In this document: positions 48,318 through 61,200 of the stretch, piece by piece
Numbering within the stretch: the first letter of the stretch is position 1
How the letters are laid out: every line of letters starts with the position of its first letter
Position numbers and translations under genes: made by a program
Assembly (NCBI GenBank): GCA_033065855.1
Contig: JAVXUO010000055.1
Location: 124,001 to 188,000 of the forward strand
DNA from: Escallonia rubra
Taxonomy: Eukaryota; Streptophyta; Magnoliopsida; Escalloniales; Escalloniaceae
Reading direction: 5' to 3'
DNA: 64,000 nt
Notes under the pieces: model-generated
Seen by the model: only the letters and a program-made list of their open reading frames with translations
Databases searched by the model: none
Told to the model about the DNA's origin: nothing

Positions 48318-48458
48318 TTGAAGCAACACATAGCAGTAAAGAACTTAACCCTCCTTCTAATGCCTGGTCCAGATATAGCAGTGATGCTTCAGGGGTTTCT
48401 TGCTGCTCAACAGTTTTCCAGGAATGAGTTTCTATCACCTGCAGCTTTACTCGGATAT
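48318..48458 (+). other. Exon-like open frame, unassigned
   Basis: The frame reads MPGPDIAVMLQGFLAAQQ, then FSRNEFLSPAALLGY, and ends at a possible donor GTAAAG (48459). AG dinucleotides upstream could serve as acceptors. The composition looks protein-like, but I do not recognise it. A second membrane-like frame (NFFWAAFVTGFVGGFLFTN) at about 48570-48640 stops soon after. These might belong to the gene starting at 33517 or be pseudo-exons. Confidence 0.2.
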
Positions 48459-48525
48459 GTAAAGGACTAAGTGTAGCAGGAGTAATAGGGAATGAAGCCA
48501 TTGGTCCGCAGATTATATATCTGTA

Positions 48526-49591
48526 TTAATACTTGTAACATAGCTTAACACTTGGTGTAATAGGATTTGTAGATGTTAAGAATTTCTTTTGGGCAGCATT
48601 TGTTACAGGTTTTGTTGGTGGTTTTCTGTTCACAAATTTCTCTATCTTGTTGCGCGTTGAATCGATTGCTAGAAGATGAGCAGCAAAGGTCAGTTTCTCA
48701 ATGGTTTTTCTGCATCTGTTTGCATTGAGCTCCAAGGCATAAGGGATGACAGGCATTGATGACATTTTGGACATTCCAAAGGCATTAGAAATGGCACAAG
48801 CGATGGAACTGCAATATCGTACGGGGCATGTACAGCCCTCTTCATGTTGATTTTTCCTTTTTAGGTAGTGGTAATTATATTGCAAACAAGAGAAATCTCT
48901 TACAAGGCTAAGAGCCACTGAGTAGCTTGTGGTCTGGTATTTTCTTCATTATTGACACAATTAGCAGCTTCGTAAAGGTTCTAAGACATGATCCTGGCCA
49001 ACATCATTCTTTCTCCCTTACATATTACTCCCTCGGTGTCAAAATATTTGATGGTGTTTGATTTGCATTGTTGTTCAGGATATAAGTTATATTTTATGAG
49101 TTTCTCATTCTATCTCAAGAGACAGAAAGAGGGAAGAAAGTGGGCTTCGTAGAGGATTAAATAACAAGAGACAAAATGGAATAAGTTATTTACACAAGGG
49201 TAAACATGAAAAAAAATACTTAGAGATTTTTTTTATATAATTTGGAAAATGATCAATTTTTTTTTTTGAAACATCTTAAAAGAAGTATGATTATTTTTTT
49301 CCCGGACATGAGAGTACTATTTTAGGGTTCCTTGGTCGGTTGCAAGAAAATCCTAGTATTGCGCGCTCTCTTAAGGCAATAAAGGCTTGTGACTGATTTT
49401 GTAGGAAAGGTATCTGTCTCTATGTAGTAATAATTTTGTATTGCAAAAGCCATCTCCTCATCCCATTCACAAATAGTAGTAATAGGATTGTTAAATTACG
49501 TTTCGAATCCTGAGAAAAACTACAACCTATTGTTATTGTTGTCATGCTATTCAGACTTTAAGGCCACGATGGTCGATCTTTTCATGCTATA
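48526..49591. other. Unassigned stretch
   Basis: A 130-codon minus-strand open frame (48526-48918) has no recognisable domain and overlaps the exon-like plus-strand frames. CCTCGGTGTCAAAATATTTGATG near 49030 resembles a Stowaway-type end, but its partner was not found. Confidence 0.3.
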
Positions 49592-50198
49592 TGGTACACG
49601 GTTGCATGGTGCTTCTGGTATACAACTCCTTTGTGAAAGCTAAGCCACGGGAAGCTCACCATGAAGCCCTACGTCGAGATGAATACAAGCTCAAGATGAA
49701 TGCAAAGAAGTTTCTTTTGGATGCATCTACAAGATTGCTCCTCGGTTTTATTGTCAGAAAACGGTGGGCGCTTGTATATACTCAACATGCTCATCCCTTC
49801 TCGACCTATTGTTGTTATGAGTTTCTTATTTGACGTCCTAGTTGTAAGTAAATAAAAAATATAAGAGGACTGATAATATCAGTTCACTGATATCCAATTA
49901 AACTACATTGGTTTGGTCGCTAAAATTCTTAGTGGCACATTATCATAATAACATTTAGTGACACCCATCTCTTACTTTCTTGACGACAAAAGTAAGGTGG
50001 CAATGGATAGCAATTTCTTAAGGTAAAACTTTGGCATACTATCCGGTTGAAGGAAGATAATTACAACCACTTATATAGCGATAGTTCATAATCGTTAAAT
50101 GTCTTTAGTGGCTCTTATTTAGTGATGTTAAAAAGTTATGTTGCTAAGAATTGTCGTTAAAAGTATTAGAATTAATACTAATTACAATTAGCAAGTAT

Positions 50199-50229
<31 letters not shown>

Positions 50230-50280
50230 TCATCCTCCTACAACTTGATAGCAACAAAAATCTTTCTATTCCTAAATATT
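49592..50280 (+). repeat. Left copy of a 0.69-kb direct duplication, starting with a Gypsy RT scrap
   Basis: It aligns throughout with 57015-57690. The first 170 bp encode a decayed Gypsy-type RT piece (KAKPREAHHEALRRDEYKLK and then LLLGFIVRKRW). The remainder has CGCTAAAATTCTTAGTGGC-type words that resemble CACTA subterminal repeats, and a TATATG/TGTG run at 50200-50229. Confidence 0.75.
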
Positions 50281-50299
50281 TTCATCATAAGCCAAAAAA

Positions 50300-53200
50300 G
50301 GCATCAATGGAATTGAGCTTGTACCAATGTGTTCTGAGGTGTCAAAATATGCTCTCTCTTCCGTATCTACCTCGTCCCAAGGGGAAACACCACCTGACAG
50401 CCAAGTCTCTGACATCCACCTTGATACATCAGCAAACCACAAACAAATACCATAGTCATTTCACTCCCCAATCTCATTCAAGGATACATTATTACGGCAG
50501 TCTGAAAATGAAATCACGGATATGGTTCTTGGAGAAGAAGCCCCAAGTGATGATGATGAAATGGAACCAAATCAAACCCCAACAAACAACCCTGGAAGAA
50601 GGCACTCAACATCAAAATCATGGGTGCTTTCTTTTCGGCGACCATGATAGACCCGAGACTAAATGGAATCTAGAGACCAACAGGAAAATGGACATTATCC
50701 AATTGGCAAACGGCTTCTTATAATCAAATTCGAGATGGACACTCACTACCCCAAAGCACTGGAATAAGGATCGTGATTCATAGGAACAAACTTCTTATCA
50801 GTTCAACGATAAAGCCATGACTTTGATCCTAACACATAAACCATTGCGATGTTGGTAGTTTGGGTGAGACTAAATGGGCTACGATGGAATACTTCGATCG
50901 TTAAATCCTCACTGTAATAGGAAAGAAATTATGAATCCCTTACGCTTGATACAGTTACGTCCACCATCCCAAGGGGGCTATTTGCCTGCATCTGTGTCCG
51001 GATTGATTCTCCTCTGGTCAAAGAAATCCAAATATGAAGATACGTTTAAAAAATTCCAAAAAGAGAACCTTCCGTGTGAATGCATTGGTCACTCCGCCGA
51101 GGGATGCTTGAATGGAAGTAGGGCCCAAAATCAATCACAAACCACCTAGCCACCTGAACGGCCCCTCCAACCACTGGGATCCATAAATTGAGGACAACAA
51201 AATAGTTACACGCAGGGAAGGACAACACTTATCAAGGGAAATCAAGAAGAAGGCCCATGGACATTGGTCACGCCTCGCCATGTCGGGGGAGGGGGGGGGG
51301 GGGGGATTGCTCAACCATGTACTCCCACAAACACACATCGCTTGTAACCAGAAGACATGATGTAGAGCCACCGATCTACTGCCGGTACCAAGGTGCCTGG
51401 AAAAATTGCTAATGGCAAACACCTTTTGACGGGGTACCCACCTCAGCCATGCCCTGCACTTCCTGAATCGACCTTCTGCACGAAGCCCTCATAAATTACA
51501 CCCTAAAAAGGCACTTTTACACAGACCCACTTTAATAAACTTACTCTAGTGACCCAACCCATAAAAAAAAAGTACCACGTGTGACATCTTGAACCCATTC
51601 AACTGCTTGCTATCGCCTATGAGAATCACCGAAGAAGATTTGGCAGAAATCCGACACACCTTGAACTCCCACGACACTGTAACTCCTCAACCCTAAAAAC
51701 TGATCTCCTCAGTCAACCCATCTAGAAAAATCACGCCGGTGATCATTAGGATGGCCTCAGGAAATAATGCATTTTGTAATTCTACTCTATATAAGCGAAG
51801 CATACCAACAGAAACAACGACATGAACAGTAATGGCATCATATAACCACCAACTTTAAGCCAGATAACCTTAATCACAAACATGTAAGATGAGGCCAAGT
51901 GCACTAACACATAACTGCTGAGCTCAGGATGCCCCACGCTATCACCAGTAAGTCAGGAAGCTACATCTCAAGCCCCGCTACTCAGGCACCTGAACCACCC
52001 CCAGCTAGCAGTCGACCACTCAGTTACCTTCTGGCCCCAGTGATATCCCACTGTCGCATCCCAGAGCTCAACCTGATAGTATCCTTCCTCACAATGCCTA
52101 TTTGTCCTCTATTCCCTATCCAGGGACACCCAACGTAGATTCCACCCATGGAAGAAACACCACCCCGCCCCATGTCCCCATTCTCAGCTACCCCAACCTC
52201 TGTGCCACCCAAATTTAGCACCCTTTAACCTCAATTTATCATCATCAGAGAACAACATATCGATAATCACCACCCGACCCCAGTCACCAATTCTCTTCAT
52301 GTTGGGCAACCACACCACAAATCCAAACTAGTTACGCCAAAAAAGACACCGCATTGGAAATTTCCACCACTATTGCAACCTAGTACGCCCAAATTCAAAC
52401 ACTTGGCACATGATTCCTTGCCCACAAATGACAAACAAATACCTAGCACTAGGCGACATAGAATTGCAGCTCATCGACGATCAAGAATTGTCACCAACAT
52501 CCTTTTCTCCCATCTCACACTACCGATAACCGTTACCGCCATGTGCTCCGTCGAGCCCGAAATGGGATGCCCAAGCTGCAATGTGCAATTGCAGAAAATT
52601 AATGTGAAACTGGGGGAGATATTTACGCGGCCAGGATGGACAAAGATAAATCTCTAGCCGTAGAGTAGGACCATGTAGTATGAACGCATGACTATCCAGA
52701 ATCCGAAAATCATGAACTGTATCGCATGGAATTACAACGGAACGGGGAATACCCACTTCACTCTTCATGCCAAGGACCTTATTCAGCGGCACAAGCCTAA
52801 AGCCATGATTCTGCTAGAAACAAAGATGAATATATACTGAGGCAACAAAACGTATCACAACTTCCATGGCCTTCGTTTGTAATCACCATGTGGATGAAAA
52901 TGGCTATCGTGGGGCTATATGTCTGCTCTGGAATCCACTAAAGCTACAGATAGACGTTGTTCATGAGTCCCCACAGTCAATTCATGCTGTGGTCCAGGTA
53001 CGTAACAAACTACCATGGTTAATGTATGCCATTTGCGCTTCTCCTATTAACCACTTGTGAAAATAATCTGTGGCTGGATATGTCAAATGTGAAACGTTCT
53101 CTAACCTTCCTTAACTTCCGATGGGAGATTTAAACGAAATTATTGGTCACTCGGGAAAAAAAAGGGGTAGCCCGTTCATGCTAGGACATGCTAGATCTTT

Positions 53201-54668
53201 TCTTAATTTCATAAACAATACAAATTGATAGACTTAGGTTTTAACGGGCAATCTTTTACGCGGGACAAACCATAGATTCACTCGTCATGATTGTATTCAG
53301 GAAAGGCTAGACCGAGCGTTAGCTACTGAGCCGTGGTTAAGCTTGTATCCAATACTCAAGTTATTCATTTACAACGAACCCATTTGGACAACAACCCGAT
53401 ATCCCTTTGTTGTAACTAAAGGACGGCTACTCAGATTCATGATCGTCCTTTTCGCTTTGAGAATGCTTGGTTTAATCACCCGACTCTCAAACCCAGTGTC
53501 CTTAAGAACTGGGCATAAATTCCCTTGCAGCCGTATCTTTTGATACAAAGCTGAAAAATTTAACAAACCATCTGTTGTCTTGGAAAAAGGAAAATTTTAG
53601 GGATTTTTTTTTTAAAAAAAGCAAAACATCCTTGCCCGTATTAAAGGCATCCAAAAATCCCTGGCAACTTACCACTCGGATTTTCTCATCCAACTTGAGA
53701 AGGATCTATAAAGCAGATAGCACTATTCTCTATCAAGAGTATGAATACTGGAAACTTAGGGCTAAGATGCAACGGGAATACAAAGGGCGATCGCAACACC
53801 AAATTCTTTCATATGTCAACGCTAAATCATCATTGTAGAAACTGCATTGAGATGTTAAAAAATTATCAAACTATATGGCTCACAAATAAAAAGAAAATCA
53901 AAGATCTGTTTAAAAATCACTTGTCCACCTTCTATGGGGTTCGTAACTCAACTCACAGTGATCATAGCTGGCACATTTTGATTGATTACTGCTCCGCCCC
54001 GACTTATATCTACCTTTCCAATACCCCCATGACTAAATTAAAGATGCACCTTGTGAAGTGGGGTCAAATAAGGCCTGGGATCAGATGGTTATCACCCGGG
54101 CATTTTTCAAAAATACTGGGATATTTTTGGCCCCAACATCACCGAGCTAGTTAAAACGTGTTTCCAAAACCAAACCATCCCCGACACTTTAAATAAAACT
54201 CATATTGTTCTTATACCTAAGATCGCCCAACCGAAGATGATCTCTCACTTATGACAGATCAACCTTTGCAAAACTACTTACAAGATCATCACTCGCATTA
54301 TATAAACAGCCTACGACCTTTAGTTGATACGTTAATCCACCCTAGCCAAACTAGCTTTCTTAAAGGTCGTTGTGCCGCTGATAACATCATTATCGCTATC
54401 GAAATCTTACATAGCATCAGGAAAAAATCTGGGAAGGTTGGCCTTTCTATGGCAAAGCTTGCCTTAGAGAAAGCCTATGACAACCTTAACTGGCATGTTC
54501 TTATTCCATGTACTCATGAAACATGGTTTTTCTTCTTCTATTGATCTCATAATGAGTTGTGTGACTTTTGTCCAGTGCACTCTGGCACGGACAACCCACA
54601 GACTTTTCCACACCCACACTAGGTGTAAGACATAGTGACCCCTCTCCTTTCACACATTTATCCTTTGC
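50300..54668 (+). mobile_element. LINE retrotransposon, decayed ORF1 and ORF2, 3' end lost
   Basis: The ORF1 region (about 50300-52660) includes a knuckle-like LPCECIGHSAEGC at 51070-51110 and a long Pro/Ser-rich part. The ORF2 region starts near 52712 with NCIAWNYNGTGNTHF and LLETKM, then GDLNEIIG near 53125 (AP-endonuclease motifs). RT follows: IVLIPKIAQPK near 54210, SFLKGRCAADNIIIAIEILH near 54350 and LALEKAYDNLNWHVLI near 54455. After the region of the RT template-switch block (about 54600-54668), sequence changes abruptly to Copia on the other strand. Many stops and frameshifts are present. Confidence 0.8.
51286..51306. repeat. Poly(G) tract
   Basis: A run of about 20 G with one A inside the LINE ORF1 region. 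It may be an assembly-sensitive site. Confidence 0.9.
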
Positions 54669-56995
54669 TAAATGCATAAACTGACTGATCACGCTCACAT
54701 GAAATGCAATATCTAGACGCGTGTGTGACAAGAAAATCAGCTTGCCCACTAACCTTTGGTACTATTCACGATCAACATCTTTCCACCTTATATATCCAAC
54801 TTAGCATTAGGCTCCATAAGTGTCTCGATTGCCTATAACCTAACATACCAGTATCTTAAAAAAGATCCGGTACATATTTTCGTTTGAAACTGGTTTTTCC
54901 AGCCTTGCTCCTCACAACTTCCATATTGAGAAAGTACCTTAGTGCTCCAAGATCCTTCAGCTCGAACTCACCTGCAAGGTACAATTTTAAGATAATTCTC
55001 CACGGTCATCTCCTGTAATAATGATATCATCCACATACACTATAAGGATGACAATTTTTCCTTCCTTATAGTGCTTGTAAAATAATGTATGATGTGCTTG
55101 CTTAAAACCTCTCCTTTTGACTGCTTGGGTGAACTTCTCGAACCATTCTCTAGGAGATTGCTTCAATCCATAGAGAGATTTTCTTGATTTGCATACCAAA
55201 TTACCTTCTCTTTCAAACCCACTATGATAATCCATATAGACTTCTTCATGTAGGTCACTGATGTGGAAAACATTCTTCATATCCAACTGTTCTAGAAACT
55301 AATTAAGGTTGGATGCCAATGATAGGAGGACTCTCACAATATTAAGTTTGGCTACTGGGGCGAAGGTCTCTTGATAATCTACATCGTAGATTTGGCTGAA
55401 CCCTTTGGCTACTAGTCTCGCTATATGCCAATTAATTGTTCCATCTGCATAAAAGTGTACTGTGAACACCCACTTGCAACCTACCGTCTTCTTCCCTCTA
55501 GGCAGTTCCATAACTTCCCATGTATCGTTCCTTTTAAAGCACCAATTTCTTCTTGAACCACAATTCTCCACTTTAACTTAGGATCATCAAGAGCTTCTTC
55601 TATGTTTTTCGGTATTTATGTTTTAGACAATAGTATGGTAAAGGCACGAAATGTAGGAGAGAGTTTTTCACAAGAATTGAACTTGGATATAGAATGCTGA
55701 GTACTTATCTGGTTTCTTTTATAACGGTAATTGGCAGGTCTAGGTCCACCTCTTTAGTCAAATTCTCGGTACCCTTCTGAATAGAATGATTAGTGCCATC
55801 ATGATGAGTATGGTCATCAGCTTGCTCTACATCAGGGCTAGGGATCAGTTCCGACTCTTAGCCTTGCAGAGTTTCTGGTTTATCACCATTTAGAGGAAGT
55901 TTCATGCGTGAATACACAAGTAAAGGCCAAGAATTTTCCCTTGTTTCCAATATTTTCTTTTGTTCAACGAGTAGCATCATAGGTTCAGATTTTGATATTG
56001 GGCAGGGTAGTTTGTGGTGATGGTTCGGGCTCATGTTCATTGCAAGGCTTATCTTCATTTAAAGTCTCCTCCTAAAGATAAGCTTGTTGAAAGAAAGGTT
56101 GAGACTCAAGGAATATGACATCCTTAAGACAAAGAAAAGACGAAGTGATGGGGAATAACACTTGTATTCATGTTAAGTTGGGGAATACCCAATGAACACG
56201 CATTTATTGGAGTTTGGATCGAGTTTAGACTGATGTTGTGGCATGTCATGTACATATGCAATGCACCCGAGGGGAATGGATGAGATAGATCGGAAGTTAA
56301 GTTTTAGGAGTTTTGACATAAGAGAGGTGAATTTAAGGATTTTCAAGGGCATTTGGTTTATGAGATATGAGGCAGCTAGAACGACTTCTCCCCAAAATCT
56401 TTTGGAACTTGCATGGTGAACATTAAAGATCTGGCAACTTCCATAAGGTGACGATTTTTTCTTTTGGCTATACCATTTTGCTGTGATGTGTCATGACATG
56501 AGCTTTGGTGAATGATTCCATTAGTTTGAAAGTACTTTCGAAGAATTGAGTGGAAGTATTTTTTTCCATTGTCAGTTATCAAGGTTGGTACATAAGCGTT
56601 AAACTGATTTTTTTATCATTGAGTAAAAAAGAAAAAAAAAAACCAGCTTCAAAATTTTCTTTGAGAAGATGAACCCAACAAACTCTAGTGTGGTCATCAA
56701 TAAATGTGATAAATCATTGGATTACTAAAATACTCTTTATGCGAGAAGGCCCTAGATGTCACTCTGGATTAGGGAGAATGGGTGATACTCTTTATATGGT
56801 CTAACTGGAAAGGGTGTGCGTGTGTTTGCTAGCTGATTGATTTCACAAAAGAAATGACTTGAATTTTTATTATTAAACAAATCTGGGTGCAAGCATTTAA
56901 GGTAATGTAAATTAGGGTGGCCCAACATGCGATGCCACAACATTATTAAGTCGTCATTATTGGAAACAGAAGAAAAATTTACTGTCGTTGCCTGA
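54669..56995 (-). mobile_element. Truncated Copia pol fragment, no LTRs
   Basis: Minus-strand order: GAG-pre-integrase (56943-56752, LWHRMLGHPNLHYLKCLHP), integrase (from 56582), integrase tail, RT (55571-54987 with FKRNDTWEVMELP, KKTVGCKWVFT and VYVDDIIITGDD), and the RT/RNase H junction (54749-54669). Gag, protease, RNase H and both LTRs are absent. It is closely related to 39392-44790 but lacks that copy's hAT insertion and inverted gag piece. Both breakpoints are abrupt, with a LINE on the left and the duplicated Gypsy scrap on the right. Confidence 0.85.
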
Positions 56996-57014
56996 AGTAG
57001 TAGAAAAATTAACT

Positions 57015-57690
57015 GTCATTGCATGGTGCTTTTTGTGTACAACTCCTTTGCGAAATCCAAGACACGGGAAGCTCACCATCAAGCCCTTCATCGAGTCTTG
57101 GGAAAAAAGTTGTCAAATACAAGCTCAAGATGAACACAAAGAATTTTCATTTGGATGCATCTGCTGGAATGTTCCCCGGTTTTAATGTCGTAAATTGTGC
57201 ATGCTTGTATATACTCGACATGTCCATCCCTTCAATCTATTTGTTGCCATGAGTTTTTTATTTGAAGCATTAGTTGTAAAGGAATAAAAAATAAAAGATG
57301 ATTGATAACAACATTCGACTAATATCCAATTACACTACACTTTCGTTGCTAACAATCTTAGTGGTACTTTATCACAACATTTATTGACACGCATTTCTTA
57401 CTTTCTTGAGGACAAAAGTAAGGTGGTAGTGGATATCAATTTCTAGAGGTAAATTTTGGCCGCTATCCGGTTATAAGAAGATAGTTATAAATTTCATTAT
57501 AGCGACAATTCATGATCATTATTTGTCTTTAGTGACTTATTTAATGACACTAAAAAGTGCTGATGCTGTCGCTGGAAGTATTAGAAATGACACTAACTAT
57601 AGCTAGCAAGTATTAGTCATTGCTACATATATGTATTCATCTTCCTACGGAATAGCAGCAAAAATCTTTCCATTCCTAAAATAATGATCG
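57015..57690 (+). repeat. Right copy of the 0.69-kb direct duplication
   Basis: It matches 49592-50280 from GCATGGTGCTT to AAAATCTTTC. The Gypsy RT scrap (YKLKMNTKNF, DASAGMFPGF) is better preserved here in places. The two copies bracket the LINE and Copia fragments (50.3-57.0 kb). Confidence 0.75.
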
Positions 57691-58289
57691 TCTTGCATTT
57701 GCTCTTTCTATACCACAAGCTTGTCAAAGGCTTGTGAACACCTTATTTCTAGTATCATTATTATTTATACTAATGTAGTGCCTATTTTATCACAGATGGC
57801 GGAGTAAAGGCGCTCCAACATGAGGTGAAGCCCCTAATATATGATATGTGCAGTATCAGCTCCTTTTTTGTATGAGTGCAGTATTACTATGAGTGATCCG
57901 GACATCATTCGAGAGGTTAAAGTGTGTGCTCAACATGCCATTAATGCAAACCTTTCTACCGATTAGGAGTGATCATGGCTTTCAGGAACCTTGTGTGGGA
58001 GGAATTCTACGTAGTGGCCAGCTATACTTATATACAGGAGCTTTCTTATTCTTGCTTTAAAAAAAAAAAAAAAAAACCATCCAAAAAGGGCGTCACTTTG
58101 CCAACTTTTGCGAAGGCAATGTCGGGTTTGCCCTTTTGTAGGATTTACTGGTGAGGTAGTTTTGGCCAAAGGGATAGTGGGGGAATTTAGTAGGATTGAA
58201 CAGAGGTCGGCACCTCCGCCCAGACAACCCCCGAATGCTCTGTGGAGGCAGTGTAGTGTATAGTGCTGCTGCTGGTATTAAATCGAATC
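57691..58289 (+). other. Upstream region of the plastid protein gene
   Basis: It includes a poly(A) run at 58061-58078. The last 100 bp before the ATG at 58290 likely hold the 5'UTR. No TATA box was confidently placed. Confidence 0.4.
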
Positions 58290-61200
58290 ATGTCCGGTGC
58301 CTGCAACTGTCCGGCCGCCGCCGCCTCTCCCCAATGCTTCCCGCCGCGGCTGTCCCCGTCACTATCACTGACACCAACCAGAATCACTGCTAATACTACT
58401 TCAAAGCTGTCTTTTCTTCTCAACTACACTAATTATGTCAGCCATACTCCCTTCTCCTCCTCCTCCTCCTTATCCCTGTCCACCAATTTTCCCCTTGGTC
58501 GACGCATGCTTCTCACCGCCGCCTCAACCACAAATTCAAACCCTATTGGCAGTAACAGCAGTAAGGATTCTAAGAAGAAGCGACAAGAAGAAATAACGGA
58601 GGAGGAACGGGTACAAGAGGAAGAGGAGGAGGAGGAGTTGCCGTGGATACAGGAGAAGGCGCTGGACCTGGTGGAGTTCACGGGGTCTGTTAGCCAGGCC
58701 ATCCCCGGTCCCAGGGTCGGCCACACCTCCTTCCCTTGGATTCTCGCCCTCCCCCTCGCTTATGTCGGCGTCTCCTTTGTCCTTGCCTTCGTCAAGACCG
58801 TCCGCAAGTTCAATTCCCCCAAGGCCATTCGCCGCAAACTGGTCATTCCCTTTCCTCAATCTCACTTCCGTTTCGATGCTTTCGTTTCACTTATCTTTTT
58901 TAACGCTTCTGTTTTATTGCTTAGAATGCTGCTATTTAAGATGAAGTCGTTACCAAATGCATCTGACTTTCCAGAATAATGATAGCAAAGGCGGCCAGGC
59001 TCTGTAGACATTAAGTATATGCGACATTTTATTTGCTTTATTTATCTAATTACAATGGACCCTTTCCATGTGATTGATTGACTGAATGAGTGGCCTACGC
59101 ATTACCCTGCCTTCACAAGTCTCCTCAGATAGAAGTTCCTTACTGGGTGCAAAATTTGTAGACATATTTGTTATGATGGAAAATTTTGTTACAAGCTGTA
59201 GTGGTGAAAGAGGATAGGCATCCAAACCCCGAAAGAAAAAAGATTAGTTTGCATACACGCCCCTCATGGTCTGGTTGACTGCATTAACACACCTTTGATT
59301 CCATTTTTTGCAAACGGCCTCTTGTGATGCCAAGTGTTGCGTCCGTCAAAAACCGTAACAAAATAGAGGATATATCTGATTTACTCTTACAAATTTGTGT
59401 TCAACCATCACTGCCTAATGCTCCTATTGTTCAAAAAGCCTAACAATTAATCAAGCCAGATTGAACCAGATCTGGCCGTGGATGGTGGTTTTGGATGGGA
59501 TTGGTGGTGGTGGACAGGGCAGGATTGGAGGGGTGGATGTGTGGTGGTAGAGTGACGAGGACCTGGCGGCGGCCATGGCAACGACCATCTCCTCATCTCA
59601 TGACCTAAATGTCGATGGTGTTGACGATGGAGATGCGCCGCGACGAGGTGCCGGTCATGGAGGCGAGGAGATGGTGGCGGTGGAGTGGGGGTTAAAAGTA
59701 AAGTGGGGAGGGGCAGCAGGGTGGTGGTGACGAGGGGGATGGCCGGCAGAGAGGTGGTGATGGAGGGGTTACATGTGGTAGTATTGGTGGACGGGCTGGT
59801 TGGTGGTGGTGAAGGGAGAGTGGTGGCGAGTAGGGTTGGTCTTGGATGGGGTTTGGTTCGTGGAGAAGAATAAGGGACATGGGAGAGAAATAAAAGAAAT
59901 GGAAGGGTATTAAAGTCATTTGCGAACATTGATCTGCCCAAAACGCATTTTTCAGCTCGTGTGCATCACACGCAGTCAGTGTGAATGACTTTTTTTTTAT
60001 GGAACACAATAACCACTACAAGGGGCCACTTGCAAAAAATGGAATCGAGGATGTGTTTTTGCGATCTGCCCAAACCATGGGCTGCTTTTTTTCGCAATTT
60101 ACCCAAGAAAAAATCAAGGTCAGTTGCTGCTTAGTCAGTAAACATTTACCTAGTAATTTGTTTATCTTTGGCAGTGCATGTATCTTACTTCTACCATGGT
60201 TCATAAATTTTGACCGAAGATGCTATCTATCCTGCATTTCCATCTTTAGAAGGCGCTAAAATATGGCAAGGACCTTCTGAAGAACCAGAGTTACCTAATT
60301 CTCCTACTCCCCATAGCGTCCCGCATAGCAACTCAAATATGTTACTCTGAATACTGGTACTCTAAATCTAATGAACCGATCGTAATGTTCGTGTTTTAAT
60401 AAACTCAGTATGTAGAAGTCAGATAACATTAGTTAATAGATGTTATATCTCCCTTCTTCTCCTCACCTCTATTGGCAAGCAAAGTGATTTATATATATGT
60501 CGATACATAAATAAAGAAAACAATGTATGTATCCTGCCAAAGGGAACCAAAGAAGTGGTTCTCCGGGAATTGTTACCCCAAATATCGAACCGACTAAGCC
60601 TACCTCACATACTATGCACTGGCAAATCGACGAACCATGTATAACATACCAAAGCGAACGACAAATCAGGTAACACTACCCTTCTTTTCAGTTTACACCT
60701 GCTGCATCACATGCTGACAGTTAGTTAGCATACATCTTCTTACGCTTTGTCCACACTTTCCTGCTACAGTTATTGGATTTCCCCCAAACATTTGTTTATC
60801 CTAGATTGGGACTTCCCTGAGCAACAAACAGGTTAGGTTCTTAGAGTTTGTTAGTTGTTCAAGTGATCACGAAGCAACAAGAAATTTAGCCAGCAATTAA
60901 CTGTAAACAGCACCGCAATTCGTTTTACTGCTGCGGCATAAAGTATTGGTATCATAGTTTCTAGGAGATTGAAATCTGCAGAACCCACTGTTCCTCCATC
61001 AGATTGGTATCAAGGTAAAACTCTTAAATTTTCCATCAGAAATTTGACTTTATTGATTGTTATTCGGAATCAAAATTTTAAAGCACTACTTGGAACAATT
61101 TAGAGACTCCAAGTGGAAGGAAGGATAAGTTGAAATCAGCTGTCCTCGCTACAGACTGCTTTAGCTACAACTTTGTGGTAATCTTAGATGATAAGACCGT

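Noticed and set aside
50151..50723. 190-codon plus-strand open frame as a new gene
   Set aside because: It begins in duplicated repeat sequence with a TG microsatellite and runs into LINE ORF1-type sequence; it has no independent gene signals.
59447..59941. 164-codon Pro/Thr/His-rich minus-strand open frame
   Set aside because: It is the complement of a GTGG-rich MULE interior, with no domain and no splice or UTR context.
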